39,858 nucleotides of DNA. Source: an uncultured Clostridia bacterium. Its GTDB lineage: Bacteria > Bacillota > Clostridia > TANB77 > CAG-508. The stretch spans positions 1-39,858 of the forward strand of contig CALXBY010000014.1 in the NCBI GenBank assembly GCA_944386675.1. Direction: 5' to 3'. Below, piece after piece: positions 15,876 to 24,542 of this stretch. Both the position numbers and the translations under genes were made by a program. The stretch's first letter is position 1. Each line of letters opens with the position of its first letter. The notes under the pieces were generated by a model. It ran no database searches. It had not been told where the DNA came from and worked only from the letters and a program-made list of their open reading frames with translations.

Positions 15876-15895
15876 TACAAATCTCTCGTTTCTTC

Positions 15896-17116
15896 TTATT
15901 TTACATCATCTTTTCTAAATTTTATCAAATTTTCTACATCCATTTTTCCAGCTCTCGTTATCAAATTATATCCATATTTTTCTTTTAATTTATCTATTGT
16001 TTTATCTAATTTTTCTTGTTTTTCATTTTTATCATCATTAAATAATGAAATTTGCATTTCCTCTTTATCTGTCAAATCATCTACCCTAACTCCTATTAAT
16101 CTTATTGGCGTTCCTTTTATGTACATCTGTTCTAAGAGTTCTTTTGCATGATGATATATTTCTTTCGTATTTGCAGTTGCATTTAACATTTTTCTTTGAT
16201 GTGAAGTATCTACAAAATCCTTATTTCTTAATTGGACATTTACGACTTTTGCCATCATTTTTTCTTTTCTTAATCTATATGTTACCTGTTCAGTTAATGC
16301 TAATAATATTTCTTCTAACTTTTCAATATTAGAAACATCTTCTGGTAATGTTACAGAATTTCCTATTCCTTTCGGTTTTTCTTTCAAATACTTTACTTCT
16401 GAATTATCTATACCATTTGCATATTCCCACATCATAATTCCATGTTTACCAAATTTATTTTGTAAAAGCTTTTTATCTGTCTTTGCTAAATCGCCAATTG
16501 TTCTAATTTGCATATTGTATAACTTAGGGACTGTTCTTTTTCCTAACATAAATAATTCAGATACTGGAAGTGTCCACATTTTATTTGGTATTTCATTTTC
16601 AAAAAGTGTATGCACCCTGTCTGGTTTTGTAAAATCTGATGCCATTTTTGCTAGAAGTTTGTTATGAGCTACTCCAACATTTACTGTAAATCCTAATTCT
16701 TTTTTTACTCTTTTATTTATTTCTTTCCCTTTATTTAGCAGAGTATCATTCATCAAATATTGTGTCATATCTAAAAAACATTCATCTATGCTAAATCTTT
16801 CAATTTTATCTGTATATTCTGATAATAACTGATATAACTTATTTGAATATTCTCTATATACTTTAAAATTTGAAGGAAAAATTTTTATACCTGGACATTT
16901 TATTCTTGCCTGATAAATTGTCTCTGCAGTTTTTACACCACATTCCTTTGCCTTCATACTTTTTGCTAAAACAATACCAGACCTTTTTGATTCATCTCCA
17001 CCAATAACTGCTGGTATTTCTCTTATATCTATTTTGCTACCTTTTTTTAACATATCAATTGCTGTCCAACTTAAAAATGCATTATTTACATCGACATGTA
17101 ATATCTGACGTTCCAT
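15896..17116 (-). CDS. dinB: Y-family DNA polymerase IV
   Basis: A 406-residue translesion polymerase. Catalytic residues: D9 in H-V-D-V-N-N-A-F and the acidic pair in F-S-I-D-E-C-F-L-D near 107. The steric-gate region (N-A-F-L-S-W), the helix-hairpin-helix with I-R-T-I-G-D-L-A, and the little-finger domain (S-V-T-L-P-E-D) follow in normal order. The end carries Q-I-S-L-F, a good sliding-clamp binding motif, near residue 366. A single gene behind a consensus promoter; no LexA box is evident to me. Confidence 0.95.
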   Translation of the reverse strand: MERQILHVDVNNAFLSWTAIDMLKKGSKIDIREIPAVIGGDESKRSGIVLAKSMKAKECGVKTAETIYQARIKCPGIKIFPSNFKVYREYSNKLYQLLSEYTDKIERFSIDECFLDMTQYLMNDTLLNKGKEINKRVKKELGFTVNVGVAHNKLLAKMASDFTKPDRVHTLFENEIPNKMWTLPVSELFMLGKRTVPKLYNMQIRTIGDLAKTDKKLLQNKFGKHGIMMWEYANGIDNSEVKYLKEKPKGIGNSVTLPEDVSNIEKLEEILLALTEQVTYRLRKEKMMAKVVNVQLRNKDFVDTSHQRKMLNATANTKEIYHHAKELLEQMYIKGTPIRLIGVRVDDLTDKEEMQISLFNDDKNEKQEKLDKTIDKLKEKYGYNLITRAGKMDVENLIKFRKDDVK

Positions 17117-17131
17117 ATTATCACCAGTTAG

Positions 17132-17160
17132 ATTATAGAATATATGTTTGGTTTTGTCAA
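17132..17160 (-). promoter_or_regulatory. dinB promoter (consensus)
   Basis: TTGACA (17160-17155), exactly 17 bases, TATAAT (17137-17132) on the minus strand, about 15 bases before the start codon. Confidence 0.85.
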
Positions 17161-17284
17161 TGTTTTTGTTTTTATAAATTTTTACTTTTATTTTTATATT
17201 TTTCAGTATATAATAGTTTTTGAATCAAACTAAAGAAAATTTCTTGATTTAGAACATAAGAAAATTATATAGGAGGTACGAAAT

Positions 17285-18172
17285 TTGAATAAACTTGTTA
17301 TTATCGGTTGTGGAAATGTTGGTATGGCTTATGCCTATTCTTTATTAAACCAATGTTTAGATATAAAAGAACTTATTTTAATAGATGTTGATGCCGAAAA
17401 ATTATATGGAAAAGTTGCTGATTTAAATCATAGTATTTATAATTTAAATACTTCGACTAAGGTTATACTTGGTAATTATTCTAATTGTCAAGATGCAGAT
17501 ATTATTTGCATTACTGCTGGCCCTACTCAATCAGATGTAAAAAGTTCTAGAATGGAAGATTTGCATAAAGCAAATTCTATCATAAAAAACATCATTTCTG
17601 AAATCAATAAAACCAATTTTTCTGGAATTTATTTATTAGCAACAAATCCATTAGATGTTATGACATATGTAACATGGAAATATGCAAATTGTAATCCATT
17701 AAAAGTTATTGGTTCCGGAACACTTCTAGATACTGCTAGATTAAGATATATTTTATCTGAAAAATATCATAAACCAATAACAGAAGTAACTGGTCTTGTT
17801 TTAGGTGAACATGGAGATAGTCAATTTATTCCTTGGTCTACAGTCAATATAGAAAAATTACCAGAATCAGAGATGATAGATATAGAAAATAGAGTAAAGA
17901 AAGCCGGATTTGAGGTTTCAAAATCTCAAGGATTTACTGCTTATGGTATTGCATCTGCCTTAAGCAGAATTACAAGAGCTATTCTTTTTGATGAAAAAGT
18001 TTGCTTACCTGTTTGTTCTTATTTAGAAAACTATGGCATTTTTACAAGTACACCATCTATTATTGGTAAAAATGGTATTGAAAAATCAAACACACTTGAT
18101 TTAGAAAAAAGTGAAATTTTAAAATTAGAAAATTCCGTACAAGTTATAAAAACAGCAATTGGGAATTTGTAA
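17285..18172 (+). CDS. ldh: L-lactate dehydrogenase family protein
   Basis: A 295-residue NAD-dependent 2-hydroxyacid dehydrogenase of the LDH/MDH fold. Nucleotide loop G8-C-G-N-V-G13; T-N-P-L-D-V-M; D-T-A-R-L-R with the substrate Arg; catalytic His in G-E-H-G-D-S near 178. The mobile loop reads A-G-P-T-Q, with Gln as in lactate enzymes, but then S-D-V-K-S-S-R instead of K-P-G-E-T-R, so a relative such as L-2-hydroxyisocaproate dehydrogenase is possible. Start is TTG, 7-8 bases after AGGAGG; there is no nearby ATG. TATAAT at 17209-17214 is a likely -10. It would regenerate NAD+ in fermentation. Confidence 0.85.
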   Translation: MNKLVIIGCGNVGMAYAYSLLNQCLDIKELILIDVDAEKLYGKVADLNHSIYNLNTSTKVILGNYSNCQDADIICITAGPTQSDVKSSRMEDLHKANSIIKNIISEINKTNFSGIYLLATNPLDVMTYVTWKYANCNPLKVIGSGTLLDTARLRYILSEKYHKPITEVTGLVLGEHGDSQFIPWSTVNIEKLPESEMIDIENRVKKAGFEVSKSQGFTAYGIASALSRITRAILFDEKVCLPVCSYLENYGIFTSTPSIIGKNGIEKSNTLDLEKSEILKLENSVQVIKTAIGNL

Positions 18173-18187
18173 GTAATTTTAATATAA

Positions 18188-18228
18188 AAAACTAGGTTAG
18201 ATTTTATTCTCCACCTAGTTTTCTTTTT
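18188..18228. terminator. terminator overlapping the end of the convergent SDR gene
   Basis: AAAACTAGGT (18188-18197) pairs with ACCTAGTTTT (18213-18222), then CTTTTTT. The right arm is also coding sequence for the last residues of the minus-strand gene. Confidence 0.8.
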
Positions 18229-18962
18229 TGTGCCATATAAGCAAACTTACTAATAATTGTGGTTGGTAATAATTTTGCTCCAATCCTTGCAATTTTTACA
18301 TCAAGCCCTGGAACAATATAAAATTTTCCTTTTTCTAATTTTTTAATCGCATATTTAGCAACTTGCATACTGTCTGCCTCTCTTAAGTGAAAGTCTACAT
18401 TTGCTACTTTATTAAAATTTGTATCAACAGGTCCTGGACATAGTATACTAATTTGTACACTTGAATGTTCTTTCTTTAATTCTTCTCTAATTGCCTCAGA
18501 TAATCTAACTACATAATTTTTGGTTGCATAATATGTTGCCATCAATGGACCTGGCATAAATCCTGCAATTGATGCAACATTTAAAATTTTTCCACTATTT
18601 TTTTCTTTCATATCTTTTAAATATAATTTTGTTAATATATGATATGCTATAATATTTGTTTTTATCATATTAATATCTTTTTCTAAACTTGTTTTTGTAA
18701 AGTTTCCACAATCTCCAAATCCTGCATTATTAATTAAAATATCCACATCTTGTACTCTGTTGTGGATTTCTTTACAATTTTCCTCATTACTTAAATCCAT
18801 AGACAAAATTTCTATTTTTGTATCTTTTTCTAATTCTTTTTTTACTTCTTCTAGTTTTGTTACATCTCTTGCAACTAGTACTAATTCATCTGCTTTTTTA
18901 GCTAAAACTCTTGCCATATCTTTTCCAATCCCTGATGATGCACCTGTTATTAAAATTTTCAT
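18204..18962 (-). CDS. short-chain dehydrogenase/reductase
   Basis: A 252-residue classical SDR. T-G-A-S-S-G-I-G at 6-13 binds NAD(P); N-N-A-G near 79 stabilises the sheet; the catalytic Ser lies in V-A-S-I-A-G and Tyr/Lys in Y-Y-A-T-K. The basic residue pattern after strand 2 (A-R-D) suggests NADP(H). C-P-G-P-V-D-T is the usual loop after strand 6. The C-terminus is basic and somewhat hydrophobic. Substrate unknown; the nearest well-known relatives (YqjQ/DltE type) are general oxidoreductases. Confidence 0.9.
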   Translation of the reverse strand: MKILITGASSGIGKDMARVLAKKADELVLVARDVTKLEEVKKELEKDTKIEILSMDLSNEENCKEIHNRVQDVDILINNAGFGDCGNFTKTSLEKDINMIKTNIIAYHILTKLYLKDMKEKNSGKILNVASIAGFMPGPLMATYYATKNYVVRLSEAIREELKKEHSSVQISILCPGPVDTNFNKVANVDFHLREADSMQVAKYAIKKLEKGKFYIVPGLDVKIARIGAKLLPTTIISKFAYMAQKRKLGGE

Positions 18963-19099
18963 ATAAAATACCTCTTTTTATTATTTGTTTTTTTCTTAAT
19001 TTTATTATACTTTTTTCAGACTTTCAAGTATTTTATATTTACATCCCCTATAAATTATTTTCTATTATTCTTCTCACTTTTAGTACAAGATAAGCAAAA

Positions 19100-19151
19100 A
19101 ATAAGTATTAGAAAATTATTTATTTTTCAATAAATTCTTCTAATACTTATT
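19100..19151 (-). terminator. terminator after the coiled-coil membrane protein gene
   Basis: A 14-bp stem AATAAGTATTAGAA/TTCTAATACTTATT, extended inward by AAATT/TTTA pairs, lies 64 bases past the minus-strand stop codon. Confidence 0.7.
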
Positions 19152-19214
19152 ATCTGTTTCATATATTTTTTTATAAATATAGTCCATCTGTTGTGACAAT
19201 CTACATATTCAAAA

Positions 19215-19931
19215 CTATTTCTTATCTTTTTTTCTACTAAATTTATTAAATAGCATTCCAACAGCATGAACAATTTTCGTTGATTGACTATTGGCAACAT
19301 TTTTTCCTAATGCCTTTCCACCAACTGTTAAAGCAGAAACTAATGCACTAAGTAAAAACTGTAAATCAAAATCCAGTCCAAACTGGTCTGCAATTTTTAC
19401 AGCAATTAATGCACTTATGGCACCACTTAATACTCCACATATATCTCCTATAACGTCTGCACAAATATTTGCTACTCTAGGTGCATTTCTAATTAATTTT
19501 ATAGAATCTTTAGAACCTTTTACTTTTTTTGTTGCCTTTGCATGGAATTCATGCTCATCTGCAACAGTTACTGCTACACCTATAATATCAAATATAATAC
19601 CTACTAAAATAACTGCAACTAGAATTAATATTGCTGGTATTAAGCTTAGATTTGATACACCATTTGTTGATATATATGAAAATACCATAGATAAAATAAA
19701 AGTCATAATTGATACTTCTATAAACCATTTGATATTTTCGTCTTTCTTTTTCTCTTTTTCTTTCTTTCTTTTTTTCTGCTCTATTTTTTCTTTTACTTCT
19801 TCTATTTCTTTTTCATTCTCTTTTTCTGTCTTTGCATTTTCTTGTCTTATTGCTTTTTTCATTTCTTTTTTTACTTTTTCAGATTCCTCTTTACACGGTT
19901 TTGCTTTTTCTTTTTTTGTTTTCTCTTCCAA
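19215..19931 (-). CDS. coiled-coil membrane protein, function unknown
   Basis: A 238-residue protein in two parts. Residues 1 to about 68 are almost wholly Lys/Glu and should form a long charged coiled coil. The rest has about four hydrophobic helices (roughly 72-90, 98-122, 160-185, 190-210) with the conserved-looking patch D-E-H-E-F-H-A-K-A-T between helices two and three. Clostridial proteins of this shape are often labelled CorB-like (Mg/Co), but no CBS domains are present and I see no transport motif. GGAGGA-like sequence before the start is weak (AAGAAAGGATAG). Single gene behind the large RNA. Confidence 0.7.
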   Translation of the reverse strand: MEEKTKKEKAKPCKEESEKVKKEMKKAIRQENAKTEKENEKEIEEVKEKIEQKKRKKEKEKKKDENIKWFIEVSIMTFILSMVFSYISTNGVSNLSLIPAILILVAVILVGIIFDIIGVAVTVADEHEFHAKATKKVKGSKDSIKLIRNAPRVANICADVIGDICGVLSGAISALIAVKIADQFGLDFDLQFLLSALVSALTVGGKALGKNVANSQSTKIVHAVGMLFNKFSRKKDKK

Positions 19932-19955
19932 TTTCTAATCTATCCTTTCTTTCTT

Positions 19956-19990
19956 AGGTTGCCAAAATGCCCTGTCCCCTTTGGCAACTT
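19956..19990. repeat. GGTTGCCAAA hairpin with GTCCCC loop, copy 2
   Basis: AGGTTGCCAAA pairs with TTTGGCAACTT (one mismatch); the loop has CTGTCCCC where copy 1 has ACGTCCCC. About 30 of 35 positions match the copy at 12706-12740. It lies between the structured-RNA terminator and the gene at 19931. Confidence 0.7.
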
Positions 19991-20011
19991 TTAGCTCATC
20001 CCTAATATTCA

Positions 20012-20653
20012 AAAGAGGAAATGCTCGAGTTTTCCCAAGATTTCCTCTTTATTATTTTTTAGTTTAAGATGGCAAAAGTCTAAGTAAATTTTACAGTTTA
20101 GGTCTGGTCGAATTTCTCTATTTCCCGCATAACATTACTGTTATTGCCGTTTCCGTTTAAGGGAAATATCTATAAAATTATAGACACCAGATCGCCACTT
20201 AAATCTGTACCTTAATCCAAAGACTTCTATGCTTTTGTGAAAGCAAACATTCTAGAAGTTTTCCTTAACACACTTATATAAGTTTATTAGTCCTTTTTGC
20301 AAATGAAATTTCATAAGTACAGTAAAACTAATTTGGCCAAAACTATGTTTTACTAATTATTTAATCCCAATACATTCACTCAAGACAGGCTACTCTGTGC
20401 ATTTTGTGTCTTGGCACTCAACACAGGTTACTCTTAAATTATGTATAAAAAGATTCATTTACCATTAATTTAAGCCTCCACGAAATCAGGGAATCTTATA
20501 TATGCCATTATATAATACCCTAATCTCTTACTTCCTGAACACACACAAACTTGGCGTTTCGCGCACATTCAAGAAACTTCAACGATTTGCCCTTTAGTGG
20601 ATTTTTAGCCCCACCCTCATAAACTTAAGCATGACTAGAATAATGCACCATCG
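20012..20653 (-). ncRNA. large structured non-coding RNA, family not assigned
   Basis: No reading frame over 60 codons occurs on either strand from 19940 to 20830, yet the sequence is less AT-rich than ordinary gaps here and densely paired. A consensus promoter (20660-20689) and an 11-bp terminator stem (20012-20022/20040-20050) frame about 640 nt. Helices read directly: 20194-20203 with 20063-20073 (one bulge) enclosing 20186-20191/20103-20108 and 20161-20167/20120-20126; a stem-loop 20223-20235/20240-20259; an 8-bp stem 20321-20328/20347-20354; and interleaved pairs 20433-20441/20466-20474 and 20450-20456/20491-20497, a pseudoknot. I find no RNase P signature (GAGGAAAGTCC), no tmRNA tag and no SRP core. 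Size and complexity recall ROOL, OLE or GOLLD RNAs. Confidence 0.75.
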
Positions 20654-20659
20654 ATATAT

Positions 20660-20689
20660 ATTATACAGTATCTAGTATAAATATGACAA
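20660..20689 (-). promoter_or_regulatory. promoter of the large RNA
   Basis: TTGTCA (20689-20684), 18 bases, TATAAT (20665-20660), minus strand. The predicted start is about 20653. Confidence 0.75.
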
Positions 20690-20831
20690 ATTTCATTTAT
20701 GTTATATTTTACCAATGAAATATTTTCTTTGTTTCTAGCATTTCTATTTTTCATTCTTTCTTTTATTTTCTCATTTTTTCATTTATTTTCTCGTTTTTCT
20801 AATATTATGTATTTTTTATTTTTTCTTTATC

Positions 20832-21407
20832 TTAATATCCTATAAATTCTTTTAATTCTTTTTTTGTTTCTTCAAAATCTCTATCATTTTGAATATTTTT
20901 TACTTTTATATTAGGATATTTCTCTTTTATTTCTTCTGCCATTTCTAAATAAACTTTTTGTTGGTTAATACTATTTTCTGCTTCAAATTTTGAATTCTTA
21001 AATGTCGCTTTGTCTTTTCTATCTAATCTTGCATTGTATTTTTCAACATCTTTTAAATATAAAGTTATGTAATATATTTCAAAATCTAATTTACTAAATT
21101 CTTCTAATAAATTCTCATATACATCTGTAAATGTATAATCTTTTTTTCCTAATCTACAATAGTTTTCTTCTGTAAAAAATGTTCTGTCAAATACTAAATT
21201 GATACTTTTATTTTCCATCTTTTTTATATATTCTAATAAATTTATATACATTTCTTCTGCTTTTTTCTTTCCCTCTTTAGAACTATCTGAAGTTCCACAT
21301 AATCTATATAAATTTGTATAACTTAATGAATATCTTAAAAAATCTGTTACTGTGGTTTTTCCTGCACCTTGTGCACCTTCTACTACTATTAATTTTGAAT
21401 TTGCCAT
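20832..21407 (-). CDS. deoxynucleoside/thymidylate kinase-like P-loop protein
   Basis: A 191-residue P-loop kinase. Walker A is G-A-Q-G-A-G-K-T-T at about 10-18. V-F-D-R-T-F fits the D-R-x base-binding and catalytic motif of deoxynucleoside and dTMP kinases, and R-L-D-R-K-D-K-A is a plausible Arg-rich lid. It probably phosphorylates a (deoxy)nucleoside or its monophosphate; which one cannot be told. AAAAGGAGA precedes the ATG. It lies 44 bases behind the 44-residue ORF and shares its promoter. Downstream to 20690 is T-rich with no further gene. Confidence 0.75.
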   Translation of the reverse strand: MANSKLIVVEGAQGAGKTTVTDFLRYSLSYTNLYRLCGTSDSSKEGKKKAEEMYINLLEYIKKMENKSINLVFDRTFFTEENYCRLGKKDYTFTDVYENLLEEFSKLDFEIYYITLYLKDVEKYNARLDRKDKATFKNSKFEAENSINQQKVYLEMAEEIKEKYPNIKVKNIQNDRDFEETKKELKEFIGY

Positions 21408-21451
21408 TTTTGTTTCTCCTTTTAGATATTTTTCCTCTTCTGATTTATTAT

Positions 21452-21586
21452 TTATTGTCTATTTTTATTATCTTCTTCATTATGTTCTTCTTTTTTCTCT
21501 TCCTCTTTTTTCTTTAGCATATTATTAATAGAATTTAAAATGTCCTCTGGACTCTCATCAAAATCATCTTTCATAACATGTAACAT
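21452..21586 (-). CDS. small acidic/charged protein, 44 residues
   Basis: ATG 7 bases after a perfect GGAGGAG, behind a consensus promoter, so a real gene. The protein starts M-L-H-V-M-K-D-D-F-D-E-S-P-E-D-I-L-N-S-I and continues as a helix of Lys, Glu, Asn and Asp with no hydrophobic core. It is in one transcript with the nucleoside-kinase-like gene and could be a small partner of it; nothing in the sequence proves that. No family recognised. Confidence 0.6.
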   Translation of the reverse strand: MLHVMKDDFDESPEDILNSINNMLKKKEEEKKEEHNEEDNKNRQ

Positions 21587-21613
21587 TTGTATTCTCCTCC
21601 TTTAGTTTTTTTC

Positions 21614-21642
21614 ATTATACTACTACCTATTTTCAATTTCAA
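21614..21642 (-). promoter_or_regulatory. promoter of the 44-aa ORF and kinase unit
   Basis: TTGAAA (21642-21637), 17 bases, TATAAT (21619-21614), minus strand. Confidence 0.75.
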
Positions 21643-21747
21643 TATTTAAATTTAATCTTTATTTATAGACTTTTTTATTTTTTTATTATAAACTAATCTA
21701 TGTATTACAAAAAATTTTAATTAATATAAGAAAGGATACATTTTATT

Positions 21748-22959
21748 ATGAAAAATATATTTAAAGAATATGCAGCAAATAGTAGTCATCCAGATTGGGA
21801 AAATATATCTCAAAGAAAGAAACCTCTACTTACAAATTCTGAAGATATAAGAACTGTATTTGATAGAGATTACACAAGAATTATACATTGTAATGCTTAT
21901 AGACGATTAAAACATAAAACTCAAGTATTTTTTTCACCTGAAAGTGACCACATCTGTACTAGAAGTGAACATGTTTCTCATGTAGAATCTATTAGCTATA
22001 CAATTGCTAGTTATCTAGGATTAAATACAGAATTAACAAGAGCTATTTCTGTTGCTCATGATATTGGTCACAGTCCTTTTGGACATGCTGGTGAAAGAAT
22101 TTTATCTGCAATTTCTCAAAGAGATTTAGGCTGTACTTTTTGGCATGAAAAAAATGGTTTGGATTTTGTTGATTCTATAGAGTTATTGGAAAACAAGGAA
22201 AGATTCAAAGATAATTTAAACTTAACTTATGCTGTTAGAGATGGTATTATTTCTCACTGTGGTGAAATTGATGAAAATTCTTTAAAACCTAGAAAAGAAT
22301 TTATTGATTTAAGTACATATGTAAAACCTAATCAATATTCGCCATATACTTGGGAAGGCTGTGTTGTAAAAATCTCTGATAAGATTTCTTATATCGGAAG
22401 AGATATTGAAGATGCTATTTCTCTAGGAATCATTGATGAACATTTAGACGAATTACATACCCTATTACATTACGATTCACCAGAGAAAAAAATAAACAAT
22501 ACGATTATCATCAATTATTTAGTATGTGATTTAGCTAGAAATTCATCTCCTGATAAAGGATTATGTTTTTCTGAAGAAGCTTTTGATTTATTAAATAAAA
22601 TCAAAGAATTTAATTATAGGAATATCTACTTTTCTGATAGAATACAACCTTCTATAAAATATTTTGAATTAGTTTTAAATGAAATTTATGATACATTAAA
22701 ATCTTGTTATGATGGAGAAAATACGTTAAATAATTTGCATCATAAATTACGTAAAATCTCTTTAAAACTATATGATAGTTTTATGGGATTTTTGACTAAT
22801 TATTATGATTTAGGTAATCGTGAAGAATTAAAATTGATTAATGATGTTATATTTGATTTTCATAATGAGAAAGATTTTTATAAATGCATTATTTATTACA
22901 TTTCTGGTATGACAGATAAATTTGCTATTGAAATATATAATGATATTATTGGTTTTTAA
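21748..22959 (+). CDS. dGTPase-like HD-domain triphosphohydrolase
   Basis: A 403-residue protein of the deoxyguanosinetriphosphate triphosphohydrolase family, which removes triphosphate from dNTPs. R-D-Y-T-R-I-I-H-C and R-R-L-K-H-K-T-Q-V-F are family markers; the metal ligands are His in T-R-S-E-H-V-S-H, His-Asp in V-A-H-D-I-G-H and a distal Asp in K-I-S-D-K-I-S-Y. H-S-P-F-G-H-A-G-E follows as in Dgt. Length fits the shorter Firmicute branch. The start has AAGAAAGGA 10 bases before it. Its opposite neighbour also handles deoxynucleosides, a possible link. Confidence 0.9.
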   Translation: MKNIFKEYAANSSHPDWENISQRKKPLLTNSEDIRTVFDRDYTRIIHCNAYRRLKHKTQVFFSPESDHICTRSEHVSHVESISYTIASYLGLNTELTRAISVAHDIGHSPFGHAGERILSAISQRDLGCTFWHEKNGLDFVDSIELLENKERFKDNLNLTYAVRDGIISHCGEIDENSLKPRKEFIDLSTYVKPNQYSPYTWEGCVVKISDKISYIGRDIEDAISLGIIDEHLDELHTLLHYDSPEKKINNTIIINYLVCDLARNSSPDKGLCFSEEAFDLLNKIKEFNYRNIYFSDRIQPSIKYFELVLNEIYDTLKSCYDGENTLNNLHHKLRKISLKLYDSFMGFLTNYYDLGNREELKLINDVIFDFHNEKDFYKCIIYYISGMTDKFAIEIYNDIIGF

Positions 22960-22988
22960 AAAGGGTTTCTTAAAATGAAACCCTTTTT
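22958..22988. terminator. shared terminator holding both stop codons
   Basis: AAAAGGGTTTC and GAAACCCTTTT pair perfectly around a 7-nt loop. The dGTPase stop touches the left arm and the sensor-kinase stop codon lies in the loop, so one 31-base hairpin ends both convergent genes. Confidence 0.85.
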
Positions 22989-24436
22989 TCTATGTCTTGT
23001 TTTTGTATATCTTCTTTACGATATGATGATATTTTATATTCATTTTGGTTATCGAAAATAACTTTTATTAATTTTGTAAAATTATCTTTTGATGGTTTTC
23101 CATATTCATGAATAACTAGACTTGCTTTATATTTTCTTAAAGTATCAAATGTATTCATAAATCCCATTCCTGTACCACCATCTTTTTCATGGGTTGTACT
23201 TGGTTTAATTCCTAAATTTATTAATGTTTTTATTTCAAATTCTATACCAGAGTCATAAATGTACACACTATAAAATCCATCAATTAATCCTAATCTTACA
23301 AGAATATTTTTATTGATATTTTCAGAATGATTAATTGCAATAATTGCATTTTTTATATGATCTGCTAGCAAAATTTCTAAATCTGATTTTTGTATATATT
23401 GATTTACCATATGATGTATATTTCCATTTATTTGTAATTCGAAATCAATCTTGTTCTTAATACATTCTGATTGCATGTATTTTAGCATATTATCTATTTC
23501 CGGAATATTTGTTTTATCTATCTCTATAGCTGTATTTTCATTTTGTATTTCTTTTGAGATAGTTTCTAATTTACTTTTTATATTATTTTCTTCTACTATT
23601 TCATTCTTCAATAATAATTGATTTAATTCATACTCTAAGGATTTTTGTTTATGTGCTATTGAATGATTGGTTTTATTAAGTCTTAGATTTTCTTTTTCTA
23701 ATTCTTCTATTTCTTTGTCTTTATTTTTCAGTTCTTCTTTTATATCATTTGTTTCTCTTTCTTGTAGTTTTTGTTTATAGTATAACTGTAATGACTTTTG
23801 GATAGTGATGAACATGATGATGGAGAAAATGATAAGGCTAAATCCAAATGTATTACTACTAATAATATTATAATTTGATAACATTGTAATACAAAATAAT
23901 ATTATTATACTAACATTTAAAATTAAAATATCTATATTTTCATTTCCTATATTTTTCTGCAAAAAAGAAAAGCCTCTTTTGAATCTTTTTATGTTGAAAA
24001 ACAAATAAATTAATATTGGATAAATAATTGATATTAAAAGCAATCCAAAACTTGTATTATATAAATTTAATAACATAATTGGTACAAATGTTAAAATTAC
24101 ACTTATAGAAAATATACTATAATTTATACTCAATGATATCACTGTTACTAATAAAGAATAGGCAAATCTTTGCTTATTTAACAATACAAATACTACGTTT
24201 ATTAGCAAAATCATAAAAATTATGTTGTATGAAAATCCAAGAATATTCTTTATAAATCTACAAATCACAACAATAATAATCATACTAATAAAGACTATAA
24301 AATTATTCTTCCAACTATTTTTTATTTCTTTATTTATAACTTTAAAATTTGTATAGTAAGTAAGAATACATATGTAAAATGTCTTTATTATATCTTCTAT
24401 AGTCTTGATATCTCCTAACCCCATTATAAAATCCAT
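22970..24436 (-). CDS. GHKL-type sensor histidine kinase
   Basis: A 488-residue membrane sensor. I start at the ATG at 24436, with AAGGA 8 bases upstream; an in-frame ATG at 24463 has no ribosome site. About six to seven helices occupy residues 30-215, then a long coiled coil (about 220-270) leads to N-H-S-I-A-H-K-Q, the likely phosphorylated His, and a GHKL ATPase domain: N-box with H-I-K-N-A-I-I-A-I, then D-S-G-I and G-G-T-G-M-G-F. This is the AgrC/CitA-like class that often senses peptides. A 16-codon ORF and a hairpin lie just upstream, and a Spo0A-like regulator is 1.2 kb upstream on the same strand. Confidence 0.85.
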   Translation of the reverse strand: MDFIMGLGDIKTIEDIIKTFYICILTYYTNFKVINKEIKNSWKNNFIVFISMIIIVVICRFIKNILGFSYNIIFMILLINVVFVLLNKQRFAYSLLVTVISLSINYSIFSISVILTFVPIMLLNLYNTSFGLLLISIIYPILIYLFFNIKRFKRGFSFLQKNIGNENIDILILNVSIIILFCITMLSNYNIISSNTFGFSLIIFSIIMFITIQKSLQLYYKQKLQERETNDIKEELKNKDKEIEELEKENLRLNKTNHSIAHKQKSLEYELNQLLLKNEIVEENNIKSKLETISKEIQNENTAIEIDKTNIPEIDNMLKYMQSECIKNKIDFELQINGNIHHMVNQYIQKSDLEILLADHIKNAIIAINHSENINKNILVRLGLIDGFYSVYIYDSGIEFEIKTLINLGIKPSTTHEKDGGTGMGFMNTFDTLRKYKASLVIHEYGKPSKDNFTKLIKVIFDNQNEYKISSYRKEDIQKQDIEKRVSF

Positions 24437-24481
24437 TTTCATATTCCTTTTTTTATATTTCATTTATTATATATAAAAATA

Positions 24482-24523
24482 AAGAGATAATCAATAAATA
24501 TTTTTATTTATTAACTATCTCTT
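24482..24523 (-). terminator. hairpin between peptide ORF and sensor kinase
   Basis: An 18-bp stem with two mismatches (24482-24499/24506-24523), followed on the minus strand by TATTTTTATAT. It could end the peptide transcript or attenuate the kinase. Confidence 0.65.
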
Positions 24524-24542
24524 ATTAAAATTCCTTTTTATA

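Noticed and set aside
20012-20653. The large RNA as RNase P, tmRNA, SRP RNA or a group II intron
   Set aside because: I searched both strands for the RNase P box GAGGAAAGTCC, a tmRNA tag and tRNA-like end, the SRP tetraloop core and an intron domain V and found none.
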